Assembly: GCF_004745645.1 (NCBI RefSeq)
Contig: NZ_SRMB01000001.1
Coordinates: 1,984,001-2,048,000 of the forward strand
Source: Hymenobacter metallicola
GTDB taxonomy: Bacteria; Bacteroidota; Bacteroidia; Cytophagales; Hymenobacteraceae
DNA: 64,000 nt
Direction of reading: 5' to 3'
The position numbers and the translations under genes were made by a program. This document shows positions 53,134 to 62,309 of this stretch, piece after piece (position 1 is the stretch's first letter; the number at the start of each line of letters is the position of its first letter). A model generated the notes under the pieces. The model did not search any database. It was not told where the DNA came from and saw only the letters and a program-made list of their open reading frames with translations.

Positions 53134-54272
53134 ACGCGGGCAATAAGGGCGAGAAGTTCATCCACAATCGTCTCGGTAGCGTGTGGGTAGGCCAGCTGGC
53201 TGGCATTGCGGCTCAACTCAAGCTGCCGGGCCGGGTCGTGCAACAGGCTGAGGGCCGTGTCGTAGAGTTGGGTGGCCGCCTCCGAATCGGCTACCAGCAA
53301 GGCCGCCGCCTTGTTCACCAGGGCCATGGCGTTCTTGGTCTGGTGGTCTTCCGCCACGTTGGGCGAAGGCACCAGAATGCTGGGCTTGCCCGTGAGGCAG
53401 AGCTCCGACACCGATAAGGCTCCGGCCCGGCTGATGACCACGTCGGCGGCGGCATAGGCCAGGTCCATGCGCTGCACGAACTCCAGGGCTTGCAGCTTGT
53501 CGGCCGCAAAGGGCGCGGCCTGCTCGGCGGCTTTGGGGTAGTAAAGCTTACCGGTTTGCCAGAGCAGTTGAATGCCGGCTTCCCGCAGCCGGGGCAGCGC
53601 CGCCGCCGTAGCCTCGTTCAGGGTTCGGGCACCTAAGCTCCCGCCAATCACTAACAGGGTCTTTTTTTCGGGGAAGAGGCCGAAAAACTGCAGGGCCTCG
53701 GCGCGGCGGCCGTTGGTAATTTCGGTGCGCACGGGGTTGCCGGTCAGCACGAGCTTGTCGGCGGGAAAGAATTTTTCCATGCCGTCGTAGGCCACGCAAA
53801 TCCGGTTGACGCGGCGGCTGAGCAGCTTATTTACCAAGCCGGCGTAAGAATTCTGCTCCTGAATCAGGGCCGGAATACCGCGCGAGGTGGCTGCCAGCAG
53901 CACCGGGGCCGAGGCGTAGCCCCCCACGCCTACTACCGCGTCGGGCTTGAACTCCTGGAGCAGCTTACCGGCCTTGCGCACCGAGCGGAACACTTTGACG
54001 GGGAAGAGCAGGTTCTGCGGGGTCAGGCGGCGCTGCAGACCGGCAATATCGAGGCCTACGATGGTATAGCCCGCCTCGGGCACCCGCGTCATTTCCATCC
54101 GTCCATTGGCGCCCACAAACAGGATTTCCGCGTCGGGCTGACGGCGGCGCAGCTCGTTGGCAATGGCCACGGCCGGAAAGATATGCCCCCCCGTGCCCCC
54201 ACCGCTGATAATTACACGGTATGGCCGGGGCTGGGCAGAGGCGTTGTAGGAGCTGGTAGTGGGCACTTTCAA
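53130..54272 (-). CDS. murG: UDP-GlcNAc:undecaprenyl-PP-MurNAc-pentapeptide transferase (MurG)
   Basis: 380 residues. Adds GlcNAc to lipid I to form lipid II at the inner membrane. Glycine-rich VIISGGGTGGHIFPAVAIANEL, central GVGGYASAPVLLAATSRG, and donor-binding VISRAGALSVSELCLTGKP. No ATG is available near the start; the first in-frame candidates are TTG at 54272 and GTG at 54266, so the start is uncertain by two codons. Preceded by an octamer/hairpin spacer. Confidence 0.96.
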   Translation of the reverse strand: MKVPTTSSYNASAQPRPYRVIISGGGTGGHIFPAVAIANELRRRQPDAEILFVGANGRMEMTRVPEAGYTIVGLDIAGLQRRLTPQNLLFPVKVFRSVRKAGKLLQEFKPDAVVGVGGYASAPVLLAATSRGIPALIQEQNSYAGLVNKLLSRRVNRICVAYDGMEKFFPADKLVLTGNPVRTEITNGRRAEALQFFGLFPEKKTLLVIGGSLGARTLNEATAAALPRLREAGIQLLWQTGKLYYPKAAEQAAPFAADKLQALEFVQRMDLAYAAADVVISRAGALSVSELCLTGKPSILVPSPNVAEDHQTKNAMALVNKAAALLVADSEAATQLYDTALSLLHDPARQLELSRNASQLAYPHATETIVDELLALIARV

Positions 54273-54366
54273 GTGGTAAGTTGGTGAACTGGTGAATTGG
54301 TGAAGAAGATGCTGTAGCGCCGCCCCTTTCGGCAGCTCACGACTTCAGCATCTCACCATTTCGCCG
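54273..54366 (-). repeat. ftsW-murG spacer: octamer arrays flanking a hairpin
   Basis: On the plus strand from 54273: GTGGTAAG, TTGGTGAA, CTGGTGAA, TTGGTGAA. At the other end from 54330: CGGCAGCT, CACGACTT, CAGCATCT, CACCATTT. AGATGCTG (54307-54314) pairs exactly with CAGCATCT (54346-54353), and TGGTG pairs with CACCA outside it, with a 3-base bulge. An inner GCCG/CGGC stem completes a hairpin. No coding potential. Confidence 0.6.
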
Positions 54367-55545
54367 CTAGGCGTAGGCCGTTTTCTTTGGAATGCGGATG
54401 GTATCCTCCGGCTCGCCGGTCATGGGGCGCACTTCCCGCTCCCCGCGGCTTACGCTCAGAATAATACCGATACTGATACCGGTAAATATGAGAGAGGTGC
54501 CGCCCATGCTCAGCAGCGGCAGCGGCAGACCGGTAATGGGCCCCAGCCCCACGGCGACGCCCATGTTGACCATGGCCTGCAAGACCAAGCTAAAGGCCAG
54601 CCCGGCCGAGAGCAGCCCGCCGAAAGCGCCATAGCTATTCATCACCGTTTTCAGCCCCCGATACAGGAAGGCCAGGTACAGAAACAGCACGAAGGCCCCA
54701 CCGGCCAGCCCGTATTCCTCGATAATGACGGCGTAGATAAAGTCGGAATACGGGTGCGGCAGAATGTTACGCTCGGTGCTTTGGCCGGGCCCCTTGCCCG
54801 TGATGCCGCCCGTAGCAATGGCTATGTAGCTGTGCTCGAGCTGGAAGGGCACGGGCTTGCTCTTGTCGGTAAAGTTCTCGATGCGCGACTGTACCGTTTT
54901 GAAACGCTGCCCCGAAGCCAAACCAATACCCCCCACGAAAGCCCCAATGGCGACCATAACCGCCATTTGCTTGAGCGGTACGCGTCCAATGAACATAAGC
55001 AGCAGACACGTAGCAAACAGCAGCAGGGCCGTGGAGGCGTTGGTCAGGATGATGAGGCCGCAGATGATACCCACCCAAATCATTACGGGCAGCAGCGTGG
55101 TTTTGAAGTCATTGACGTGCTGCTGCCGCCGGCTCAGCATGCTGGCCAGGTGCGAAATCAGGGCCAGCTTGGCCAAGTCCGAGGGCTGAAAGGTTTGGTT
55201 GATAACCGGAATGGTCAGCCAGCGCGAGGCCTCGTTGATATTGGACCCCATAAAAAAGGTGAACAGCAACAGCGGCACCGAGATGAGCAGCGCGTAGAGC
55301 GACAGGCGCGAGTAGTACCGGTAGTCGATGCGGTGGGCCAGCCACATAAAGCCCAAGCCAACCACAATCAGGCTGGTGTGCTTGAAGAGGAAGTACTCCG
55401 TGTTGCCGCTCATCTTCTTGTAGGCCAGCGTGCCCGTGGCCGAGTACACCACCGCTATGCTGATCAGGGAAAACAGAATCACAATGGCCCAGAGAATCGG
55501 GTCACCTTTCAGATTCCGCTGCAGCCAGTTTTTTATCGGTTCCAT
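54367..55545 (-). CDS. ftsW: SEDS peptidoglycan glycosyltransferase FtsW
   Basis: 392 residues, about ten membrane helices. SEDS protein that polymerises lipid II at the septum with its partner transpeptidase FtsI. Conserved AHRIDYRYYSRL near residue 68, SRWLTIPVINQTFQPSDLAKLAL, and the late ITGLPLPLLSMGGTSLIFTG. Final basic tail. Between murD and murG. Confidence 0.95.
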   Translation of the reverse strand: MEPIKNWLQRNLKGDPILWAIVILFSLISIAVVYSATGTLAYKKMSGNTEYFLFKHTSLIVVGLGFMWLAHRIDYRYYSRLSLYALLISVPLLLFTFFMGSNINEASRWLTIPVINQTFQPSDLAKLALISHLASMLSRRQQHVNDFKTTLLPVMIWVGIICGLIILTNASTALLLFATCLLLMFIGRVPLKQMAVMVAIGAFVGGIGLASGQRFKTVQSRIENFTDKSKPVPFQLEHSYIAIATGGITGKGPGQSTERNILPHPYSDFIYAVIIEEYGLAGGAFVLFLYLAFLYRGLKTVMNSYGAFGGLLSAGLAFSLVLQAMVNMGVAVGLGPITGLPLPLLSMGGTSLIFTGISIGIILSVSRGEREVRPMTGEPEDTIRIPKKTAYA

Positions 55546-55593
55546 CAGTGAAATGGTGAAGGGGTGAAATTGTGAAACAAAGAGTGCGTGAGT
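55546..55593 (-). repeat. murD-ftsW spacer: octamer array
   Basis: Units on the plus strand: CAGTGAAA, TGGTGAAG, GGGTGAAA, TTGTGAAA, then the degenerate CAAAGAGT and GCGTGAGT. The core GTGAA recurs every eight bases and the array ends exactly at the ftsW start codon. No complementary second half is visible. Confidence 0.5.
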
Positions 55594-55608
55594 GGGCGCA
55601 ACAGTCCC

Positions 55609-56976
55609 TTAGTAGCCCGACAAGTCCTTGACGGCCTGCGCGAACTGCCGGCCGCGGTCCTCGTAGTTTTTAAACAGGTCGAAGGAAGCGCAGCAGGGTG
55701 AGAGCAGCACCACGTCGCCGGGGGCGGCCAGCTCGGCCCCGCGGCGCACGGCCGTAGCCATGCTCTGGGTTTCTTCCAGGTGGGGCACCAGGCCGCCGAA
55801 GCTGGCTTTGAGCTTCTCGTTGTCCACACCCAGGCAAATCAGGGCCTTGACTTTGCTTTCGGCCAGGGGCAGCAGGCTGCTGTAGTCGTTGCCTTTGTCG
55901 GTACCGCCCGCAATCCAGATGATGGGCTGCTGAATCCCGTCGAGGGCAAACCAGGCCGCTTCGACGTTGGTGGCTTTGGAGTCGTTAATAAAGCGGGCTC
56001 CGCCTATTTCGCCCACGGGTTGCAGGCGGTGGTCGGCGTTGCGGAAAGTGGCCAGGCCGGCTTCAATCTGCGGCTCTGTTAAGCCCGCTACCCGGGCGCA
56101 GAGCACGGCAGCCAGGGTATTCTGGCGGTTGTGCTGGCCAATAAGCGGCGAATTGGCAATGCTGATTTCCTCGGGCTGCTCGTTCAGGCCCGGGGCTAGG
56201 TTGGTGCAGAGTTGGGTTTCGCCGGTGTAGTAGCCCGCCAGCTGATAGTCGGGGCGGTGGTGCAGGCTGAAGGGCAGCAGGTTGGGCCGGCTGAAGACAG
56301 AGGCAAACTCCCGCTGAATCACCTCGTCGTCGGCGTTGTAGATAAAGAACCCGCTGCTGTCCATGTTGCGGGTGATGCGCAGCTTAGATTGCGCGTATTT
56401 CTCCAGGGAGTAGTCGTAGCGGTCGAGGTGGTCGGGGGTGATGTTGAGCAGCACGGCCACCCAGGCGCGGAAGTCGTAGGTATCGTCGAGCTGAAAGCTG
56501 CTCAGCTCCACCACGTAGTACTCGTGCTGGTCCTCGATTACCTGCTCGGCCAGGCTGTAGCCCACGTTGCCGGCCAGACCTACTTTCAGACCGGCTTCCT
56601 TTAGCAAGTGGTAAGTTAGCAGCGTGGTGGTGGTTTTGCCGTTGGTGCCCGTGATGCAGATGCAGCGAGCCTGGGTGTAGCGCCCGGCCAGCTCGATTTC
56701 GGAAATCACCGGAATCTTCTTTTCCCGCAGGGCCTGAATAACGGGGGCCTTTTCGGGAATGCCGGGACTTTTCACCACCTCATCGGCCGTCAGGATTTCC
56801 TCCAGGGTGTGGGTGCCCTCCTCGAAGGGAATGCCGGCCGCCGTCAGCTTCTCCTTATAGATGGGCTGAATCGGGCTTTTGTCGGACACGAATACGGAAA
56901 AGCCTTTTGCCTGGGCCAATAATGCGGCCCCTACTCCACTTTCCGCAGCTCCGAGAATGACGATTTTAGTTGACAT
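55609..56976 (-). CDS. murD: UDP-MurNAc-L-alanine--D-glutamate ligase (MurD)
   Basis: 455 residues. Adds D-glutamate to UDP-MurNAc-L-Ala. ATP loop ITGTNGKTTTTL (GTNGKTT at about 110-116), VVELSSFQLDD, ITPDHLDRYDY, and NDSKATNVEAAWFAL in the third domain. Standard length. Between mraY and ftsW, separated from both by repeat spacers. Confidence 0.98.
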   Translation of the reverse strand: MSTKIVILGAAESGVGAALLAQAKGFSVFVSDKSPIQPIYKEKLTAAGIPFEEGTHTLEEILTADEVVKSPGIPEKAPVIQALREKKIPVISEIELAGRYTQARCICITGTNGKTTTTLLTYHLLKEAGLKVGLAGNVGYSLAEQVIEDQHEYYVVELSSFQLDDTYDFRAWVAVLLNITPDHLDRYDYSLEKYAQSKLRITRNMDSSGFFIYNADDEVIQREFASVFSRPNLLPFSLHHRPDYQLAGYYTGETQLCTNLAPGLNEQPEEISIANSPLIGQHNRQNTLAAVLCARVAGLTEPQIEAGLATFRNADHRLQPVGEIGGARFINDSKATNVEAAWFALDGIQQPIIWIAGGTDKGNDYSSLLPLAESKVKALICLGVDNEKLKASFGGLVPHLEETQSMATAVRRGAELAAPGDVVLLSPCCASFDLFKNYEDRGRQFAQAVKDLSGY

Positions 56977-56977
56977 G

Positions 56978-57068
56978 AGAATTGAGAGCGTAGAGCGTAG
57001 AACTCAGATACGAGAAGCTAGCGGATCAAAAGTCTAAGTTCTAAGCTCTGACTTCTGAGTTCTAAAGT
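56978..57068 (-). repeat. mraY-murD spacer: exactly thirteen heptamers
   Basis: The whole 91-base gap can be read as 13 heptamers on the plus strand. The left group is AGAATTG, AGAGCGT, AGAGCGT, AGAACTC, AGATACG, AGAAGCT. The right group is CTAAGTT, CTAAGCT, CTGACTT, CTGAGTT, CTAAAGT. AGAACTCAGA (56999-57008) is the exact reverse complement of TCTGAGTTCT (57054-57063), so the two groups can fold on each other. Confidence 0.65.
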
Positions 57069-58289
57069 TTAGCGCAGCTTGAGCGTTACCAGGGTAAAAA
57101 TGGCCAGCATGATGCCCACAATCCAGAAGCGCGACACGATTTTGGATTCGTGGTAGCCCAGCTTCTGGTAGTGGTGGTGCAGGGGCGACATGCGCAGTAA
57201 GCGGCGGCCTTCGCCGTACTTCTTACGAGTGTATTTGAAGTAGCCCACCTGCACCATGACCGAGAGGTTTTCAATCAGAAACACGCCGCAGAGCACCGGA
57301 ATCAGGAGTTCCTTGCGGATGATAAGCGCCAGTACGGCAATGATGCCGCCGATGGCCAGGGAGCCGGTGTCGCCCATGAAAACCTGGGCCGGGTAGCTGT
57401 TGTACCACAAAAAGCCGATGCAGGCCCCCACGAAGGCTGTACAGAAGATTACCAGTTCCCCGGAGTTCGGAATGAACATGATGTCCAGGTAGTCGGCCAG
57501 AATGGAGTTGCCGCTCACAAAGGCCAGAATGGCCAGCGTCACGCCGATAATGGCCGACGTACCGGCCGCCAGCCCGTCGAGGCCGTCGGTGATGTTGGCG
57601 CCGTTGCTCACGGCCGTGATAATCAGGATGACAATGGGGATGTAGAGGAAGCTGTAGAGGCCGTTGAAGAAGGGGCCGGCGTAGGCAAACAGGTTGCCGT
57701 AGTTGAGCTCGTTGTTCTTGGCAAACGGAATGGTGGTAATCATCAGCTTCACATCCTGGTACACCGTACTGGCGTCTACGGCTGACAGCTGGCCGTTGGG
57801 CAGTAGGTACTGGCGCACGGTTACGTCGCTGCTGAAAAACAGAACCCAGCCCACCGTAATGCCCAGGCCAATCTGGCCCAGCACCTTGAAGCGGCCACTG
57901 AGGCCCTCTTTGTTTTTCTGGAACACCTTAATATAGTCGTCCAGAAAACCGATCAGGCCCAGCCACACGGTGCTAAGGAGCATGAGCACGATGTAGATAT
58001 TGTCGAGCTTGGCAAACAGCAGCACCGGCACCAGAATGGCCAGCAGGATAATCAGGCCGCCCATCGTCGGGGTACCTTTCTTTTCCATCTGCCCCTGCAG
58101 GCCCAGATCCCGAATACTCTCGCCCACCTGTTTCATCTGCAGCACCCGGATCAGGCGGGCCCCGAAGAGCTGGGCAATGATAAGGGAGGTAATGACGGCC
58201 ATGGCCGCCCGAAACGAGATAAACTGAAAAACGCCCGCGCCTGGCAGGTTGTAGTGCTTGTCGAGGAAGGTAAACAGGTAATAAAGCAT
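57069..58289 (-). CDS. mraY: Phospho-MurNAc-pentapeptide transferase (MraY)
   Basis: 406 residues, ten membrane helices. Makes lipid I from UDP-MurNAc-pentapeptide and undecaprenyl phosphate. Catalytic aspartates in [33 protein letters not shown], and the [23 protein letters not shown] motif near the end; [11 protein letters not shown] binds substrate. Longer than E. coli MraY (360) through an extra loop after residue 160, as is usual in Bacteroidetes. Confidence 0.98.
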   Translation of the reverse strand: MLYYLFTFLDKHYNLPGAGVFQFISFRAAMAVITSLIIAQLFGARLIRVLQMKQVGESIRDLGLQGQMEKKGTPTMGGLIILLAILVPVLLFAKLDNIYIVLMLLSTVWLGLIGFLDDYIKVFQKNKEGLSGRFKVLGQIGLGITVGWVLFFSSDVTVRQYLLPNGQLSAVDASTVYQDVKLMITTIPFAKNNELNYGNLFAYAGPFFNGLYSFLYIPIVILIITAVSNGANITDGLDGLAAGTSAIIGVTLAILAFVSGNSILADYLDIMFIPNSGELVIFCTAFVGACIGFLWYNSYPAQVFMGDTGSLAIGGIIAVLALIIRKELLIPVLCGVFLIENLSVMVQVGYFKYTRKKYGEGRRLLRMSPLHHHYQKLGYHESKIVSRFWIVGIMLAIFTLVTLKLR

Positions 58290-58429
58290 TGGCGCGGGGG
58301 TCAGCGGGTCTCAGTTGGGGTTATTCCAAGCTGCAAAGGTTTGGCTTTTTTGGGGTTAGGCAACTGTTGCGTTTTTGCAGATTTTCTAGTAGACGGCAAG
58401 CAAAGGATTCTAATGCGCAGGGTTGATTT

Positions 58430-59917
58430 TCACTTTCCCAGCAGGTCAAACATTTCCTGCAGGACTTTTTTATCGTCAAAGTCATTCTTGACGCCCTTGA
58501 TTTCCTGGTAATTTTCGTGGCCTTTGCCCGCTACCAGCACAATGTCGCCGGGCTGGGCCAGGGCTACGGCCGTTTTGATGGCCTCGCGCCGGTCGGCAAT
58601 AGTGAGCACCTTGCCCAGATCGGCTACCTGCACGCCGGCCTGCATCTGCTGCAGAATCTCGTTGGGGTCTTCAAAGCGGGGGTTATCGGAGGTGAGCACC
58701 ACCCGGCTGGAGCCCTGGCAGGCCAGGTTGGCCATAATCGGGCGCTTGGCCGCGTCGCGGTTGCCGCCGCAGCCCACTACCGTAATCACCTGCTGGCTGG
58801 GCTGGCGGATGTCGGCAATGGTATCGAGCACGTTTTCCAGCGCATCGGGCGTGTGGGCATAATCCACGATGCCGGTAATGCGCGTTTTTGGGGCCAGAAT
58901 CGGCTCGAAGCGGCCGGGGGCCGAGGTCAGACCCGACAGCACCGTCAGCACTTCCGTGGCGTCTTCGCCCAGCAGCACCGCCGCGCCATACACGGCCAGC
59001 AGGTTGTAGGCATTGAAGACGCCGATAAGCCGGAACTGCACGTCGCGCCCGTCGATGTCGAGGTGTAGGCCGTGCACGGCATTTTCGATGAGCCGGGCCC
59101 GGAAGGTAGCCGGACCGCGCAGGGAATACGTTTCGCGGCGGGCGGCGGTGTTTTGCAGCATCACCGGGCCGCGCTTGTCGTCGGCATTGGTCAGGGCAAA
59201 CGCCTTTTTGCCGAGGCTGTCAAAAAAGCCTTTTTTGGCCTTGAGGTAATTATCGAACGTGCCGTGGTAGTCGAGGTGGTCGTGGGTGAGGTTGGTAAAC
59301 ACGCCGCCGGCAAACTCCAACCCCGTCACGCGGTGCTGCACCACGGCGTGGGAGCTGACTTCCATAAACGTGTGGGTGCAACCAGCTTTCACCATCTGAG
59401 CCAGCAGCTCGTTGAGCCGGATGGCGTCGGGGGTGGTGTGGGTAGCCGGAATTACCTGCTCGTCAATCTGGTTTTGCACCGTGCTGAGCAGACCCACGTG
59501 GTAGCCTAGCTCCCGAAACAGCTTGTGCAGCACCGTGGCGCAGGTGGTTTTGCCGTTGGTACCCGTTACGCCCACTAGCTTGAGCTGCCGCGACGGATGC
59601 CCGTGGAAGGCAGCCGCCATGTAGGCCATGGCTTCGGCACTATCGGCCACCTGCACATAGGTGGTCGACTCAGCCGGCGCGGCGGGCAGCTGCTCGCACA
59701 CCACCACGGAGGCGCCCTGCTCTACGGCTTTGGGAATGAACTGGTGGCCATCGGTTTGGGCACCGCGCAGGGCAAAAAACACCATACCCGGCTTGGCCTG
59801 CCGCGAGTCGAGCGTGAGGCCCTGCACCGCCACCTCAGCGGGACCAACGTGGGCCCGCACCGCTAGGCCGGTGAGCAAGAAGGAAAGCGAATGGGAAAGA
59901 TTATCAGCGGAAGTCAA
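58430..59917 (-). CDS. murE: UDP-MurNAc-tripeptide synthetase (MurE), DAP-type
   Basis: 495 residues. Adds meso-diaminopimelate to UDP-MurNAc-L-Ala-D-Glu. GTNGKTTC at 119-126 binds ATP, THDHLDYHGTFDNYLKAK, VDYAHTPDALENVL, and VLTSDNPRFEDP. The DNPR motif marks DAP specificity, fitting a Gram-negative wall. 140 bases separate it from mraY; nothing notable in that gap. Confidence 0.97.
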   Translation of the reverse strand: MTSADNLSHSLSFLLTGLAVRAHVGPAEVAVQGLTLDSRQAKPGMVFFALRGAQTDGHQFIPKAVEQGASVVVCEQLPAAPAESTTYVQVADSAEAMAYMAAAFHGHPSRQLKLVGVTGTNGKTTCATVLHKLFRELGYHVGLLSTVQNQIDEQVIPATHTTPDAIRLNELLAQMVKAGCTHTFMEVSSHAVVQHRVTGLEFAGGVFTNLTHDHLDYHGTFDNYLKAKKGFFDSLGKKAFALTNADDKRGPVMLQNTAARRETYSLRGPATFRARLIENAVHGLHLDIDGRDVQFRLIGVFNAYNLLAVYGAAVLLGEDATEVLTVLSGLTSAPGRFEPILAPKTRITGIVDYAHTPDALENVLDTIADIRQPSQQVITVVGCGGNRDAAKRPIMANLACQGSSRVVLTSDNPRFEDPNEILQQMQAGVQVADLGKVLTIADRREAIKTAVALAQPGDIVLVAGKGHENYQEIKGVKNDFDDKKVLQEMFDLLGK

Positions 59918-59999
59918 GCAAGGGGGGCGGCGCTAAACCGCGGTTTCAGGGTAATCAATACTGTTTCTGGCGTGGCCGGGCAAGGCGCCGTGCGCTAGG

Positions 60000-62309
60000 T
60001 TAGGCGCGGGGTTTGGCCGGCTCGGCGCGCTTCAGGCCGGGCTGCGTGAGGCGCTGCTGGGCCATGCGTTTGGCTTTCAACTGCTTGATGCGCTTGGCTT
60101 CGTCTAAGTCTACGGCCGTAATCAGCTTGTTTTCGGTGAGTTGAGTAGGTTCCGGGGCGGGCAAGGCTTTGGGAGCATCCGCCGACTTGGTCCCAATCGG
60201 AACCAGCTCCAGCGTTACGACGGTGCCCCGCCGGATACCGCTGCCCGCCGCTACCGACTGCTGCCGGACGCGGCCGGTGCCGAGGGCTTTTACGCGCAGG
60301 CCGCGGTTTTCGAGCAGAAACAGCGCGTCGCGCAGGGTCAGGCCCGTTACGTCGGGTACCCGGCCGGGGCGCACGGCCACCGGTTTCCAGTTCACGGCAT
60401 TTACGTTCGAGTCGGCCCGATTCGCGCGCACCCAGTCGTCGCCGGAAGCCTGGGAATGGTTGCTCACGCCCAGTTTCTGGCACACCAGGGCCAGCTCATC
60501 CTGCAAGCCGGCCCGCACATAGGGCACTTTCGACTTGTTCGTTGGGGCCCGGGCCAGCAAGGGCCGCTGGCTGGCCATGTCGCGGGCCATGGCTTTGTCG
60601 GCCACCTCCCGAAAAATCGGGGCGGCTACCTGCGCCCCCGACCAGTTGGCTCCTTTGGGCGAATCGACCACTACAATGCAGCTGTACTTGGGGTTGTCGG
60701 CCGGGAAATAGCCGCAGAAGCTGGTGGAATACTGCTTGGTATACTGGCCGTTCTTGAACTTCCAGGCCGTCCCGGTTTTGCCGGCAATGGCATAGTCGGG
60801 CGTCTGAATGGCGCGGGCCGTACCGTTCTGCACCACGCCTTCCAGCATCTGGCGCAGCTTGCTCAGGGTTTCCTCCGAGCAGATCTTGGGAATCAGCACC
60901 TTGGTTTCGAAACGCTCCAGCACCTTATCAGCCTGCTTGATTTCCTTCACAATCATGGGCTGCACCTTCACACCGTCGTTGGCAATGGCGTTGTAGAAGG
61001 CCAAGGTCTGCAGGGGCGCCAGCTTCAGCTCGTAGCCGATACACATGGTGCTGAGTGAGGTGCGGCTCCACGACCGGTCGGTCGGGTCCTTGATGTAGGG
61101 CCGGGCCTCCCCCGCCATCTGAAAGCCCAGGGGCTTGTCGAGCCCGAAGCTTTTCAGATAGTCGGTGTACTTATTGGGATTGGCCGAAAAATGGTCGTTG
61201 ATCAGCTTAGCTACCCCAATGTTGGACGAATTCTCAATAACCTGCTTCACCGACAGGCGCCCATAGGCGTGGGTATCGGTCTTGACGGCCCCCGCAATGC
61301 GCATCGAGCCCGTGCGGCCGGTATTCACGGTGTCGTCGAGCGACAGATCCTTGTTGTCTTCCAGCAAGGCCATCATCGAAGCCAGCTTGAAGGTAGAACC
61401 TGGCTCAGTCCGGCCCTGGTCGGCAATGGCGTAGTTGTAGTCTTCCCGGTACACGCCGTCGGCCACCTTGCCCAGGTTGGCCACGGCCTTGATTTCGCCG
61501 GTCTTCACCTCCATCAGAATCACGCAGCCGTACTGGGCGCTGTTATCAACCAACGACTTATACAAGGCATTTTCGGCCACGTCCTGCAGGTTGATATCCA
61601 GGGTGGTTTTCACGTCGTAGCCGGGCTGGGGCTTCACTTCCGTGCCGTCGTAAATGGGCTTGTTGCCGCCGGGCAGGCGCTCAAACAGGGCTTCCCCGTC
61701 TTTGCCGGCCAAGTGGCGGTTGTAGGTAAACTCCAGGCCGGCTCCGTTCTTGTCCTCGTTGAGGAAGCCGATAGTGCGCTGGGCCAGGCCCCCAAAAGGC
61801 CGGAATCGTTTATCAACCTTCTCGAAAATGACGCCGCCTTTGTTTTTGCCGGCCCGGAAAATGGGCCACTGAGCCAGCATTTTCTTTTCCTGGAAGTTGA
61901 TCTGCCGCGAGTTCAGGCGCAGGTAGCGGGCCTTGGCCGCACGGGCATTCTTCAGCTTGCGGCGGTACTCCTCCGGGCTCCGGTCGCCGAAAAAGCGGGA
62001 GAGCATGAGGCCCAGCGAATCGACGCCACCCCGGAAGGTCTTGTCGTCGACTACGCTGGGGTCCCAGGCCACCCGGAAAAAGGGCAGCGAGGTAGCCATG
62101 ATGCTTTCATTGTCGGAGTAAATGTTGCCGCGGGTGGCAAACACGGGCTGATACACAATGCGCCGCTCCTGCTCCAGGGCCCGCCATTTCTCGCCTTCCT
62201 TGAATTGGATGCGCGATACCTTCCACATGATGGCGGCCGAGAACAGGCAGACGCCCAGAAAGGCCAGCCGGACGCGGGTGACGATGGACTTTTTAACGCT
62301 TCCTTTCAT
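60000..62309 (-). CDS. ftsI: Septal transpeptidase FtsI (PBP2x/PBP3-like) with PASTA domain
   Basis: 769 residues. Short cytoplasmic start, TM helix at 13-30, then a dimerisation domain and a transpeptidase domain with all three catalytic motifs: STFK (305-308), SSN (361-363) and KTGT (511-514). A C-terminal PASTA repeat (VPDVTGLTLRDALFLLENRG, about 660-715) follows, and a basic tail rich in Lys/Arg. It cross-links septal peptidoglycan with FtsW. Overlaps the ftsL stop by 17 bases. Confidence 0.95.
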   Translation of the reverse strand: MKGSVKKSIVTRVRLAFLGVCLFSAAIMWKVSRIQFKEGEKWRALEQERRIVYQPVFATRGNIYSDNESIMATSLPFFRVAWDPSVVDDKTFRGGVDSLGLMLSRFFGDRSPEEYRRKLKNARAAKARYLRLNSRQINFQEKKMLAQWPIFRAGKNKGGVIFEKVDKRFRPFGGLAQRTIGFLNEDKNGAGLEFTYNRHLAGKDGEALFERLPGGNKPIYDGTEVKPQPGYDVKTTLDINLQDVAENALYKSLVDNSAQYGCVILMEVKTGEIKAVANLGKVADGVYREDYNYAIADQGRTEPGSTFKLASMMALLEDNKDLSLDDTVNTGRTGSMRIAGAVKTDTHAYGRLSVKQVIENSSNIGVAKLINDHFSANPNKYTDYLKSFGLDKPLGFQMAGEARPYIKDPTDRSWSRTSLSTMCIGYELKLAPLQTLAFYNAIANDGVKVQPMIVKEIKQADKVLERFETKVLIPKICSEETLSKLRQMLEGVVQNGTARAIQTPDYAIAGKTGTAWKFKNGQYTKQYSTSFCGYFPADNPKYSCIVVVDSPKGANWSGAQVAAPIFREVADKAMARDMASQRPLLARAPTNKSKVPYVRAGLQDELALVCQKLGVSNHSQASGDDWVRANRADSNVNAVNWKPVAVRPGRVPDVTGLTLRDALFLLENRGLRVKALGTGRVRQQSVAAGSGIRRGTVVTLELVPIGTKSADAPKALPAPEPTQLTENKLITAVDLDEAKRIKQLKAKRMAQQRLTQPGLKRAEPAKPRA

